Shown here piece by piece: positions 1 to 11,670 of a stretch of 64,000 bases of DNA; positions within the stretch are counted from its first letter, which is position 1, and every line of letters begins with the position of its first letter. Origin of the DNA: Budorcas taxicolor (Eukaryota; Chordata; Mammalia; Artiodactyla; Bovidae); NCBI RefSeq assembly GCF_023091745.1, contig NC_068920.1, positions 116,897,622-116,961,621 on the forward strand, read 5' to 3'. The position numbers were made by a program, and so were the translations under genes. The notes below the pieces were generated by a model. The model worked only from the letters and a program-made list of their open reading frames with translations. It was not told where the DNA came from and ran no database searches.

Positions 1-569
1 CAGATGATGATTGCAGCCATGAAATTAAAAGACACTTACTCCTTGGAGGAGTTATGACCAACCTAGACAGCATATTAAAAAGCAGAGACATTACTTTGTC
101 AACAAAGATCTGGCCATGTCAAGGCTATAGTTTTTCCTGTGGTCATGTATGGATGTGACAGCTGGACTATAAAGAAATCTGAGCACCTAAGAATTGATGC
201 TTTTGAACTGTGGAGTTGGAGAAGACTCTTGAGAGTCCCTTGGACTCCCAGGATATCCAACCAGTCCATCCTAAAGGAAATCAGTCCTGGGTGTTCATTG
301 GAAGGGCTGATGCTGAAACTGAAACTCCAATACTTTGGCCACCTGATGCGATGAGCTGACTCATTTGAAAAGACCCTGATGTTGGGAAAGATTAAAGGCA
401 GGAGGAGAAGGGGACGACAGAGGATAAGATGGTTAAATGGAATCACTGACTCAATGGACATAAGTTTAGGTTAACTCCAGTAGTTGGTAATGGACAGGGA
501 GGCCTAGTGTGCATGGTTCATAGGGTCGCAAAGAGTCAGACACGACTGAGTGACTGAATGAACTGAACT
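1..569 (+). mobile_element. BovB LINE, 3' end (cut by window start)
   Basis: This is the C-terminal end of the BovB reverse transcriptase frame plus the 3' tail. The translated pieces match the other BovB copies in the window (VMYGCDSWTIKKSEHLRIDAF, then the WSWRRLLRVPW region). The copy ends in the usual BovB terminus, a short run of GACTGA/GAACTGA motifs. Stops and small indels break the frame, so it is dead. The 5' boundary lies outside the window. Confidence 0.9.
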
Positions 570-1330
570 AACCTTAAAGAGTTTAGTACCAATAAATTCT
601 TAATAAGAACAATGTTTTATCCAAATTAATTTAATTATAATATTGTCATATGTATCCTTATTTTATTTTGATTATGAAAAATAAAATCTGTGACATATAA
701 ATAATTGGCAATATTAATCATAAGTATTACAAAAATATATCTGGTTATAAATAAAATACAATATTTCTTTTCCATTATCATCTATTATAAACTATTTAAT
801 ATAGTTCAATATCCTCAATAAGATATATTTAGGACCTTGTCTATTTATTTCTATGCAGAGTAGTTTTAAGGAAAAAGTTCTGGAGGAAAATTTGGGATAC
901 AAATAGAATGATTCTTGTTTAGAAAATAAAATGTCATTTATCCAACAGTATGCATGTAGTATTATTCCATTTTTGATGTTACATATGTATGTCAATATGT
1001 ATATGAATATATATAATTAAGAGGGAAGACAAAAACATATACTGTATATAGAGTTACAGATGGAAAATGTGTCTATTTGAAATAGTACAAAAATATTATG
1101 TTTTTCTAAGTAATATTCAGAAAGTTTTTAAGCAGTTTAAAAGTTGTTGAAGAGCTTCATATTATAGACATTGGGAGACTGTATTCATATACCCCATACC
1201 TACTACTCTCTGTAATCAGTATCTTCATCAGTGTAGTACATTTGTTATAAATAAAAGTACAAATCAAACCAATATTGACTTATTACTGTTAACACAAGTC
1301 AATCTTTGATTCATATTTTCCAAGATTCTG
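570..1330. other. AT-rich DNA, no gene seen
   Basis: No convincing reading frame or recognisable repeat. The base composition is strongly AT-rich with short TATA-like tracts. The 67-residue minus-strand frame here has no recognisable similarity and is probably chance. Confidence 0.5.
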
Positions 1331-2040
1331 CCTAAATCTCTTTTTTATTGTTTTTACAGGATCCAATCCCTGTGTACCATATCATAGTCAATCCCCTCAA
1401 GCTATTACTAAATTTTTCTAATTTTGATGACTTTGACAGGTTTAATACTGGTCATATATTTTTCTAGAATGACTACTGATTTGAGTCTGTCTGATTTTGT
1501 TTTCCATGATTAGACTGAGGTTAGGAAAGATTTTTGAAAGTAAGACCACAGAGGTAAAGTACAATTTTCATTACATCATATCCTGGGTACATGCTATCAG
1601 CATGACTCATCACTTTTGATGACTTTGATTACCTGGCTGAGGTAGGGTTTGTCAGATTTCTGTGTAATATTGTAAAATTATCTACCCTGTCCCCCTCCCC
1701 ACACACACACACATTCTATGCTGTGCTTTCTCTGGAGGAAAGTAATTGCATGAAGATCAAACTGCTTAAGAGCAAGTTTTCTCTATCTCTTCTAGGAGAG
1801 ATTATCTTCATAAATCATTTAGAGTTCTTCTGAATGAGAATCTTGTCCAGTCTCTTTTATTTATTTATTCATGTATTGTTCTTATCAATTTAGATTCCTG
1901 GGTGTTTATTTTATTATTTAGATTATAATCAAATGCTACTTCATTATTATTTTTTGCTCAATTTTTTAAGCTTTCATTTGAATCTAGTTGTTTCTTTGAC
2001 ACATCCCCTTTGAAACTGAGCAGAATCTTTCAGGTCCCTC
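1331..2040 (+). mobile_element. Ancient L1 3'-UTR-like sequence
   Basis: The order of phrases here (a TCATCACTTTTGATGACTTTGA-like segment, then GGCTGAGGTAGGGTTTGTCAG, then a TTATTTATTTATTC tract and TTATAATC) resembles the 3' untranslated region of old mammalian L1 families as I remember it. It is heavily diverged. Orientation and exact family are uncertain, and a RepeatMasker run would settle both. Confidence 0.4.
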
Positions 2041-2087
2041 CCAAGTACAAAGGCCCCTCTGTATTCCCTGCCTTCTATTTATAGAAG

Positions 2088-2108
2088 AAAAAAAAAAAAA
2101 AAAAAAAA
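2088..2108. repeat. A(21) homopolymer
   Basis: An uninterrupted run of 21 A. It could be the poly(A) tail of a retroposon, but no clear element body is attached on its left. Confidence 0.8.
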
Positions 2109-2460
2109 GCTCAAACAGGTAATGATCAGGACAGCCAAGTCACAGAATCTTGTTTCTCCCTAAAGAACTAAGATAACAATGTCTGATGCATGTCCCTGAG
2201 TGGTTTTACAGATACTGTAACAGCCACCAGAGGAGAAAAGAAACTAACTTCATGATGACCAGACTGCAACCATGAAATAAGCTGGAGTATTAATGTATAA
2301 TACCCTGAATCTATGGCAAGTACAATTCCCAGAACTGACTTAAAGAGTATGAGATTACTATTAATGCTCATACTATTCCACACCTGTATGGTTATAAAAA
2401 TAACAGTGACTTAATCTGCCTATATATGTAAATAAACAACTAAAATTATCAGCAAAGAGA

Positions 2461-3158
2461 TGTTGCAGACATATTTCAACATCTGTCACTCTAAGACCTC
2501 AACACCCCTTCTCAGCATAAAGCTGGGGACCGACATTCACCCCTAATGCCATAGAAATGTCTGACAGTGAAGATTTGCATGCAGCTCTTTTCAGGAAGCA
2601 GTTCTTTGTTGAAAGCAGCTTTTTTTCAGCAAGCAACTTTTGCAGGAGACCCTTTGTTTTGTCACTTTAGCAGCTATGTTTTAACTTAACCTTTATACCA
2701 GGTTTCCCCATGCTTCGCTAACTTCTAGCCCAAACACATCATTCAGATGCTTTGATCACACAATGCTTTGCCTAACCCGTTGAATTTTTTCTCAGATTAA
2801 ATAAGTAGAAATGAAGGTGAAATAATTAATGGATGACTAAATTGTTTCTACAGCTTGAGAAAACTATGGATAAGATAGCAACGAAAGGAAGACCACAAGG
2901 AGTCAGTGAACCACACGTAGTGAAAGACCATGAAAACTCTGATCCATTCCCCAGATGGTTAACTGAGACTGGCTTCCACTTTTTCCTTTCAAATGTTTTC
3001 ATGGCTGAGAAGAATCCTTGGAGATGTTTCTGGGACATGAATCTGCCTTCTCCCCAGGTTCCTGGCACCTTAATAAAGCAATCTTTTCTTTTCCAGGCAA
3101 CACTTGTCTCTCAAGAATTGCCTGGAGCAGTGAGCAACTGAATCTGAGTTCAATAGCA
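2461..3158 (+). mobile_element. LTR-like sequence, family unknown
   Basis: The right part has the look of a retroviral LTR 3' end. A CTCCCCAGG segment is followed by an AATAAAGCAATC polyadenylation signal, a CTTTTCCAGG..CACTTGTCTCTC segment, and an end resembling ..TTCAATAGCA. The left edge at a TGTTGCAG is a guess, since no matching direct repeats flank the stretch. A 102-residue plus frame (2833-3141) runs through it but shows no recognisable domain. I treat it as non-coding. Confidence 0.35.
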
Positions 3159-3552
3159 CCTTTAGTGTTGTTGATGGTGGTGGTGGTGGTGACATGGATG
3201 AGTCTTTTGTTAGTTTCTATACTTTGTATTACACTTCTGTTTTGTTGGCAAGGGAAGACATTACAGGCCCATTTTGTGTGTTTCCTGTACAAATCTTTAA
3301 ATCAGTTATTTCTCCAAGGTATCCTAGTTCCCTTTTTTAGAAAATGGTATTAGAAACTAAGAGTTGAGCAAAGAACATGCTCATTTCTTGGGGGAATCAT
3401 TTTGCAATTTATTTACCCAACATAACACATACTTTTCTTAAAATTTTTCACTCTTGAACCCGTTCTCCCAATTGCTCCAAAATTCAATTTATAGTTAGAC
3501 TTAATTTTCTTCTACCTTACAATGTCTAGGCTGAAAATACAGGGTATATTCA
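3159..3552. other. Unassigned DNA with a short (GGT)n tract
   Basis: Contains a (GGT)n microsatellite at about 3174-3190. The overlapping 111-residue plus frame is hydrophobic because of this tract (LLMVVVVVTW). No known gene is recognised. Confidence 0.5.
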
Positions 3553-3756
3553 CAGTTGGGCTTTTTGGTGGTTTGATGGTAGAGAATCACCTGCCAGTGC
3601 AGGAGATGCAAATTTCATCCGTGGGTAGAGAAGATTCCCTGGAGAAGGAAATGACAACCACCTCCAATATTCTTGTCTGGGAAATCTCATCAACAGAGGA
3701 GTCTGTTGGGCTATAGTCCATGGGGTCACAAAAAGAGTAAGACTTGACTAAACAAT
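3553..3756 (+). mobile_element. Bov-tA SINE
   Basis: The tRNA-derived head (GGTGGTTTGATGGTAGAGAATC..CCTGCCAGTGCAGGAG) is followed by the Bov-A body (CTGGAGAAGGAAATGACAACC.., CCAATATTCTTGTCTGGGAA, TCCATGGGGTCACAAA). Many substitutions mark it as an older copy. The 64-residue frame inside is not a gene. Confidence 0.85.
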
Positions 3757-3839
3757 ACTCATACTGATCACATTGAAATGTATGTCCACTTATGTACATG
3801 GATTTGACTTTTTCCCTCCCCAGTCCAAAGTTGTTTTGA

Positions 3840-3840
<1 letters not shown>

Positions 3841-3878
<38 letters not shown>
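3841..3878. repeat. (TA)19 microsatellite
   Basis: A pure TA dinucleotide run of 38 bp directly beside a SINE head fragment. It is likely to be length-polymorphic. Confidence 0.95.
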
Positions 3879-3879
<1 letters not shown>

Positions 3880-3922
3880 TTAGTGCGGTTGGATTCTTTA
3901 CCAGTTGAGCCACATGGGAAGC
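3880..3922 (-). mobile_element. Bov-tA head fragment
   Basis: Reads as the reverse complement of the Bov-tA tRNA-like head (GATTCTTTACCAGTTGAGCC..GGGAAGCC). Only the head remains, and the body has been replaced by the TA microsatellite. Confidence 0.65.
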
Positions 3923-3934
3923 CACAAGTTTGCA

Positions 3935-6900
3935 ACACCAAGACGGCAGAGTAGAAGGATGTGTTTCATCTTCTCCTCTGAGAACTCCAAAATTATAACT
4001 CGCTATTCAACAACCATCAACAGGAGAATGTTGAATCCCACCAAAAAAAGATACCGCACATGCAAGGGCAAAGGAGAAGCCCCAGCAAGATGATGTGAAG
4101 GGCAAAATCACATTTAGAATCAAACCTCATACTCACCAGAGATGATTGGAGAGTTCAAACAAAACTTACCTGCACCAGGAAACCCCTCATAGACTGAGTC
4201 AGACCTGCCTATGAGTGTTTGAGTGTCTCCAGTTGAATTACAGGTCAGCAGTGGCCTGACACAGGGGCAGGGGCTTTGGGTACAGCAGACTTGGTTATGG
4301 CATAAGCCCTCTTGGAAGAGGTCATCATTATCTACACCACAGAGCCACCAGAACAGATTCTTGGAGGGCACAAACAAAACCTGTGTTCACCAAGATCCAG
4401 GAGAAAGGGACTTCATAAGGGACAGACCCAGACTTGTCCATGAGTGTCCAGGAATCTCTGTTGGAGTCGTGGGACTGTGGCACTGTGGTGGCCTGCTGCA
4501 GCGTTGAGGGCACTGAGAACTGCAATGAGTGCATATGACCTTTTGAAGAAGGTAGCCATTATCTTCATTACCTCCACCATAGTTTGGCCCCTAAAATGAA
4601 AAGGACATCTTTTTTGGGTGTTAGTTCTAAAAGATCTTGTAGGTCTTCATAGAACCATTCAACTTCACCTTCTTCAGCATTACTGGTTTGGTCATAGACT
4701 TGGATTACTGTGATATTGAATGGTTTGCCTTGGAAAGAACAGAGATCATTCTGTCATTTTGAGATTGCATCCAAGTACTGCATTTCAGACTCTTTTGTTG
4801 ACCATGATGGCTACTGTATTTCTTCTAAGGGGTTCCTGCCCACAGTAGGAGATATAATGGTCATCTGAGTTAAATTCACATAATCCAATCCATTTTAGTT
4901 CACTGATTCCTAGAATGTTGACGTTCACTCTTATCATCTCCTGTTTGATCACTTCCAATTTGCCTTGATTCATGGACCTAACATTTCAGGTTCCTATGCA
5001 ATATTGCTCTTTACAGCATCGGACCTTGCTTTTACCACCAGTCATATCCACAGCTGGGTATGGTTTTTCCTTTGGCTCCATCCCTTCATTCTTTCTGGAG
5101 TTATTTATCCACTGATCTCCAGTAGCATATCAGGCACCTACCGACCTGGGGAATTCCTCTTTCAGTATCCTATCATTTTGCCTTTTAAATACTGTAGATG
5201 GAGTTCGCAAGGGAAGAATACTGAAGTGGTTTGCCATTCCCTTCTCCAGTGGACTACATTCTGTCAGACCTCTCCACCATGACCCACCCATCTTGGGTGG
5301 CCCCACATGGCATGGCTTAGTTTCACTGAGTTAGACAAGGCTGTGTTCCATGTAATCAGACTGATTAGTTTTCTGTGATTATGGTTTCAGTGTGTCTGCC
5401 CTCTGATGCCCTCTTGCAACACCTACCATCTTACTTGGGTTTCTCTTACCTTGGATGAGGGGTATCTCTTCATGGCTGCCCCAGTAAAGCACAGCCGCTG
5501 CTCCTTACCTTGGACCAGGGGTATCTCCTCACGGCTGCCTCTCCTGACCTTGAACGTGAGGTAGCTCCTCTCAGCCCTCCTGTGCCTGTGCAGCCGCCTC
5601 TCCTGGGACATGGGGTAGCTCCTCTCGGCAGTCGCCTCTGAACTTGGAAGTAGGGGACTGGAATGCAAAAGTAGGAAGTCAAGAAACACCTGGAGTAACA
5701 GGCAAAGTTGGCCTTGGAATAAGGAATAAAGCAGGGCAACGGCTAGAATAGTTTTGCCAAGAGAATGTACTGGTCATAGCAAACACCCTCTCCCAACAAC
5801 ACAAGAGAAGACTCTACACATGGACATCACCAGATGGTCAACACCGAAATCAAATTGATTATATTCTTTGCAGCCAAAGATGGAGAAACTCTATACATTC
5901 AACAAAAACAAGACGAGAGCTGACTGTGGCTGAGATCACGAACTCTTTATTGCCAAATTCAGACTGAAATTGAAGAAAGTGGGGAAAACCACTAGACCAT
6001 TTAGGTATGACCTAAATCAAATCCTTTATGATTATACAGTGGAAGTGAGAAATAGATTTCAGGGACTAGATCTGATACACAGAGTGCCTGATGAACTATG
6101 GATAGAGGTTCATGACATTGTACAGGAGCCAGGGATCAAGACCATCCCCATAGAAAAGAAATGCAAACAAGTAAAATGGCTGTCTGGGGAGGCCTTACAA
6201 ATAGCTGTGAAAAGAAGAGAACTGAAAAGCAAAGGAGAAGAGGAAAGATATAAGCATCTGAATGCAGAGATCCAAAGAATAGCAAGAAGAGATAAGAAAG
6301 CCTTCTTCAGCAATCAATGCAAAGAAATAGAGGAAAAGAACAGAATGGGAAAGACCAGAGATCTCTTCAAGAAAATTAGAGATACCAAGGGAACAGTTCA
6401 TGCAAAGATGGGCTCGATAAAGGGCAGAAATTATATGGACCTAACAGAAGCAGAAGATATTAAGAAGAGGCGGTAAGAGTACACAGAAGAACTGTACAAA
6501 AAAGATCTTCACTACCAAGATATTCACGGTGGTGCATTCACTCACCTAGCGCCAAACATCCTGGAATGTGAAGTCAAGAGGGCCTTAGAAAGCATCACTA
6601 CGAACAAAGCTAGTGGAGGTGATGGAATTCCAGTTGAGCTATTTCAAATCCTGAAAGATGATGCTGTGAAAGTGTTGCAGTCACTATGCCAGCAAATTTG
6701 GAAAACTCAGCAGTGGCCACAGGACTGGAAAAGGTCAGTTTTCATTCCAATTCCAAAGAAAGGCAATGCCAAAGAATGCTCAAAATACTGCACAATTGCT
6801 CTCATCTCACACACTAGTAAAGTAACACTCAAAATTCTCCAAGCCAGGCTTTAGCAATACATGAAGCGTGAACTTCCAAATGTTCAAGCTGGTTTTAGAA

Positions 6901-8058
6901 AAGGCGGAGGAACCAGAGATCAAATTGCCAACATCTGCTGGATCATCGAAAAAGCAAGTGAGTTCCAGAAAGACATCTATTTCTGCTTTATTGACTATGC
7001 CAAAGCCTTTGACTGGGTGGGTCACAATAAACTTTGGGAAATTCTGAGAGAGATGGGAATACCAGACCACCTGACCTGCCTCTTGAGAAATCTGTATGCA
7101 GGTTAGTTAGAACTGGACATGGAACAACAGACCGGTTCCAAATAGGAAAAGGAATATGTCAAGGCTGTATATTGTCACCTTGCTTATTTAACTTATATGC
7201 AGAGTACATCATGAGAAATGCTGGGCTGTAAGAAGCACAAGTTGGAATCAAGATTGCCAGGAGAAATATCAATAGCCTCAGATATGCAGATGACACCACC
7301 CTTATAGCAGAAAGTGAAGAGGAACTAAAAAGCCTCTTGATGAAAGTAAAAGTGAGAGTGGAAAAGTTGGCTTAAAGCTCAACATTCAGAAAATGAAGAC
7401 CATAGCATCTGGTCCCATCTCTTCATGGGAAATAGATGGGGAAACAATGGAAACAATGAGAGACTTCATTATTTTGTGCTTCAAAAGCAATGCAGATGGT
7501 GACTTTAGCTGTGAAATTAAAAGACGCTTTCTCCTTGGAAGATAAGTTATAACTAACCTATACAGCAATTAAAAAGGAGAGACATTCCTTTGCCAATAAA
7601 AGTACATCTAGTCAAAGCTATGGTTTTTCCAGTAGTCATGTATGGATGTGAGTACTGAAATATAAAGAAAGCTGAGCACTAAAAAATTGATGCATTTGAA
7701 CTGTGTTGTTGGAGAAGACTCTTGAGGATCCCTTGGACTGCAAGGAATTCCAACCAGTCTATCTTAAAGGAAATCAGTCCTGAATATTCATGGGAAGGAC
7801 TTATGCTAAAGCTAAAACTCCAGTACTTTGGCCATATGATGCAAAGAACTGACTCACTAGAAAAGACCCGGATGCTGGGAAAGATTGAAGGTGGGAGGAG
7901 ATGGGGACGACAGAGGATGAGATGGGTGGATGGCATCACCGACTCGATGGACATGAGTTTGAGCAAGCTCCAGGAGTTAGTGATGAACAGGGAGTTCTAG
8001 CATGCTGCAGTCCATGGAGTCGAAAAGTCAGACACGACCAAGTGACTGAACCAAACTG
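3935..8058 (+). mobile_element. BovB LINE, near full length, with internal inversion
   Basis: Three blocks make up one element. 3935-4591 is sense-orientation 5' region, starting with a CAAGACGGCAGAGTAGAAGG motif that I recognise as the BovB 5' end. 4592-5652 is the next part (5' tandem-repeat region and endonuclease) in reverse orientation. 5653-8058 is sense again, from the endonuclease motif GDWNAKVGS through the reverse transcriptase to the 3' end. RT landmarks are GTRDQIANICW (about 6910), FCFIDYAKAFDW (about 6980), GCILSPCLFNLY (about 7160) and a YADDTTLI motif (about 7285). Stops and frameshifts break the frame throughout. A possible imperfect TSD is ACTTAGTGC at 3879-3887 against ACTAAGTGC near 8063-8071, but the SINE fragment between makes this tentative. 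Confidence 0.8.
4592..5652 (-). mobile_element. Inverted block inside the BovB: 5' repeats and endonuclease
   Basis: Read on the minus strand, this starts with about 40-bp imperfect repeats built on GGTATCTCCTCACGGCTGCC (plus-strand view, about 5400-5640), which are part of one BovB 5' region type. It then runs into the endonuclease frame (NILGISELKWIG, HYISYCGQEPLRRN) and ends just before GDWNAK. The breakpoints carry CCCCTA (4588-4593) and TAGGGG (5651-5656), a 6-bp inverted pair. The uninterrupted order can be seen in the copy at 44.09-46.73 kb. Confidence 0.75.
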
Positions 8059-8071
8059 GTACTAAGTGCCC

Positions 8072-8804
8072 TTTTAGAATCCAAAGTCTTGGGGGAAAGT
8101 AATTGTTCACTTGACTATTTTGACAATGCAGTGTAAATTTGTGCTCAAAACCAGCATGAATGAAGGAAGTAGGTTTTCCATTCCTCACAGCATATATGGC
8201 CACTATCCTTTATTACTTTCATCTCTGATTTTAATTCCTAGACCCACTGAACTGGTTTGTCTCCTTTAACTGTCCCTCTTATCATTTCATCTCTACATTT
8301 GCCCCTTTTTTTGTTTAAGAACAATACACTCTTTTTACTATTCCCTCCACACCAGCAAAACATACAATTTGTTATAAGAAGAGTCTAGAGTTATTTTAGT
8401 TTGCTCTATTAGAACCATGTCTCCAATCTAATAATTTACAGAGTTTTATTGTGAGTAATTCTGTAAATTGATGTTTCTGCTGGTGACAGAGAAAAGGAAA
8501 AAATCTACCTGATGTAATAAAATATAGAAAAGTAAGGTAATTGTGAATTTCTTTTGGCTAAAAATTTCTAGAGATAGAAGAATAGGAAGCTTTTTTTTTT
8601 TTTTTTTCTTTTCTGCTCCATATAAACTCTCTAAGATATTCAATTATGTTTATATACTTGGTCTGGATGTCTTTTGATTATATTCAGATATAGAAAAAAT
8701 GTAGTAAAATATACATCTGACAGACTACAATATCATTTATAATTATAGGTGAGATCACCAAATTAATTTTCAAACTGGATATTATTATATTAAAAGGGAA
8801 CAAT
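8072..8804. other. AT-rich DNA, no gene seen
   Basis: Only a T(18)-type homopolymer near 8590-8607 stands out. The frames over it are short and of low complexity. Confidence 0.5.
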
Positions 8805-10341
8805 GTTGTTCAGTCACTAAGACGTGTCCAACTCTTTGTGGCCCCATGAAGTGCAGCACTCCAGACTTCCCTGTCCTTCACTATCTCCCAGGCCTTGTTC
8901 AAGTTCATGTCCATTGACTCAGTGATGCCATCCTGCCATCTCATCCTCTGTCATCCTTTCCTCCTCCTGCCCTCAATCTACCCCTGCATGAGGGTTTTTT
9001 CCAATGAGTCAGCTTTTCACATCAATTGGTCAAAGATTTGGAGCTTCAGCTTCAGCATTAGTACCTCCAATGAATATTCAAGAGTTGATTTCTTTTAGGA
9101 TTCACTGGTTGGATCTCCTTGCAGTCCAAGGGACTCTCAAGAGTCTTTCCAGGACCACAATACAAAAGCATGTATTCTTCAATGCTTAGCCTTGTTTATG
9201 ATTGAACTCTTACATCCGTACACGACTACTGGAAAAACAATAGCTTTGATTAGATGGACCTTTATCAACAAAGCGAAGTCTTTGATTTTTAATGTGCTGT
9301 CTAGATTTGTCATTGCTTTTCTTCTAAGGAGAAAGCCTCTTTTAATTTCATGACTGCAGTTTCAGTCTGCAGTGATTTGGGAGCCCAATAAAATAAAATT
9401 TGTCATGCTTCCAATGACAATTTGATTTCTGGTTTCTGGGTCTTTCTTGAATCTAGCTTGTACATTTGGAACTTCTCGGTTCAGGTACTGTTGAAACCTA
9501 GCTTGAAAGCACTTGAGCATTACTTTTGCTACCATGTGAAGTGAGTCCAATTGTGTGGTAGTTTGAACATTCTTTGACTTTGTCCTTCTTTGGATTGGAA
9601 TGAAAACTGACCTTTTCTGGTTCTGTGGCAACTGCTAAGTTTTCCAATGTTGCTGGAATATTGAGTGCAGCACTTTAAAAACACCATCTTTTAGGATTTG
9701 AAATAGCTCAGCTGGAATTCCATAACCTCCACTAGTTTTGCTCATAGTAATGCTTCTTAAGGCTCACTAGACTTCACACTCCAAGATTTCTGGCTCTAAG
9801 TGAGTGACCACAACACCATGGTTATCCAGGCCATTAAGACCTTTTTTGTATAGTTCTTCTGGGTATATTTGCCACCTCTTATTAATCTCTTCTTCTGTTA
9901 GGTCCTTGCTGTTTCTGCCCTTTATTGTGCCCATCTTTGCATGAAATATTCCCTTGGTATCTCTACTTTTCTTGGAAAGATCTCTAGTCTTTCTCATTCT
10001 ATTGTTTTCTTTTATTTCTTTGCATTGATTACTGAGGAAGGGTTTCTTATCTCTCCTTGCTATTCCCCAAAACTCTGCCTTCAGATGGATATAACTTTCC
10101 TTTTACCTTTGCCTTTCACTTCTCTTCTTTTCTCAGTTATTTGTAAGGCCTCCTCAGACAACAGTTTTGCTGTTTTTCATTTCTTTTTCTTTGGGATAAT
10201 TTTGATCACCACCTCCTGTACAATATTATGAACCTCTGTATATATTTTTTTCAAGCCTTCTGTCTGTTAGACCTAAATCCTTGAATCTATTCGGCACCTC
10301 TATAATCATAAGGGATTTGATTTAGGTCTTTCTTGAATGGT
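8805..10341 (-). mobile_element. BovB LINE, 3' part (left piece of split copy)
   Basis: Minus-strand BovB running from its 3' terminus (TTGTTCAGTCACTAAG at the left) through the RT to the FRYDLNQIPYDY region at the right. The RT core is missing. Near 9400 the sequence jumps from the SDFIFLGS block straight to the GTRDQI block, removing the FIDYAKAFD and YADD motifs. It continues at 11435 after a nested insertion. Confidence 0.9.
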
Positions 10342-11426
10342 ATTTCTGCTTTATTGACTATGCCAAAGCCTTTGACTGAGTGGATCACAATAAACTGGAA
10401 AATTCTGAGATGGGAATACCAGACCACCTGATCTGCCTCTTGAGAAATCTGTATGCAGGTCAGGAAGCAACAGTTAGAACTAGACATGGAACAACAGACT
10501 GGTTCCAAATAGGGAACGGAGTACGTCAAGGCTGTATATTGTCACCTTGCTTATTTAACTTATATGCAGAATACATCATGAGAAACGCTATACTGGAAGA
10601 AAAACAAGCTGGAATCAAGATTGCTGGGAGAAATATCAATAACCTCAGATATGCAGATGACACCACCCTTATGGCAGAAAGTGAAGAGGAGCTAAAAAGC
10701 CCTGATGAAAGTGAAAGAGGAGAACGAAAAAGTTGGCTTAAAGCTCCACATTCAGAAAACGAAGATCATGGCATCCAGTCCCATCACTTCATGGAAAATA
10801 GATGGGGAAACAGTGGAAACAGCGTCAGACTTTACTTTTTTGGGCTCCAAAATCACTGCAGATGGTGACTGTAGCCATGAAATTAAAAGACGCTTACTCC
10901 TTGGAAGAAAAGTTGTGATCAACCTGGATAGCATATTCAAAAGCAGAGGCATGACTTTGCCGACTAAGGTCCGTCTAGTCCAGGCTATGGTTTTTCCAGT
11001 ACTCATGTATGTATGTGAGAGTTGGACTGTGAAGAAGGCTGAGCACTGAAGAATTGATGTTTTTGAACTGTGGAGTTGGAGAAGACTCTTGAGAATCCCT
11101 TGGACTGCAAGAAGATCCAACCAGTCCATTCTGAAGGAGATCAGCCCTGGGATTTCTTTGGAAGGAATGATGCTAAAGCTGAAACTCCAGTACTCCACCT
11201 CATGAGAAGAGTTGACTCACTGGAAAAGACCCTGATGCTGGGAGGGACTGGGGGGAGGAGGAGAAGGGGACAACAGAGGATGAGATGTCTGGATGGCATC
11301 ACTGACTCGGTGGACATGAGTCTGAGTGAACTCCAGGAGTTGGTGATGGACAGAGAGGCCTGGTGTGCTGCGATTTATGGGGTCACAAAGAGTCGGACAC
11401 GACTGAGTAACTGAACTAAACTGAAC
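10342..11426 (+). mobile_element. BovB LINE, 5'-truncated, nested in an older BovB
   Basis: A 1,085-bp plus-strand BovB from the FCFIDYAKAFD motif to the 3' end. It is flanked by the direct repeat TGAATGGT (10334-10341 and 11427-11434), and the sequence on both sides joins into one continuous minus-strand BovB. Recognisable blocks are GCILSPCLFNLY, NNLRYADDTTLMAES, ITADGDCSHEIKRRLLLGRK and LDGITDSVDMSLSELQ. Frameshifts make it dead. Confidence 0.93.
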
Positions 11427-11434
11427 TGAATGGT

Positions 11435-11669
11435 CTATCTGTTTTCCCTACTTCACTCTATTTAAGTCTGAATTTTGCAATAGGCAGCTCATGATCTGAG
11501 CCACAGTCAGCTCCAGGTCTTGTTTTTGCTGACTGTGTAGAGCTTCTCCAACTTCGGATGCAAAGAATATAATCAATCTGATTTCTGGTTGACCATCTGG
11601 TGATGTCCATGTGCTGAGTGGTCTCTTATTTTGAGAGGAAAAGGTTGCTTGTTATGACACAGTGTGTTC
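11435..11669 (-). mobile_element. BovB LINE, right piece of the split copy
   Basis: Continues the 8805-10341 copy upstream into the endonuclease C-terminus (reverse complement of the region coding TWTSPDGQ and the DHELLIAKFRLKLKK block). It is truncated at about 11669. Confidence 0.85.
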
Positions 11670-11670
11670 A

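Noticed and set aside
2833..3141. 102-residue plus-strand frame as a possible small gene
   Set aside because: It lies across an LTR-like sequence with a polyadenylation signal inside the frame. It shows no domain, and overlapping frames of similar length exist on the other strand.
5423..5739. Repeat-rich minus-strand frames with Arg/Ser-rich content (for example RRGSREEIPLVQGKEQ)
   Set aside because: They are translations of the BovB 5' tandem-repeat region. Several frames stay open because of the repeat structure.
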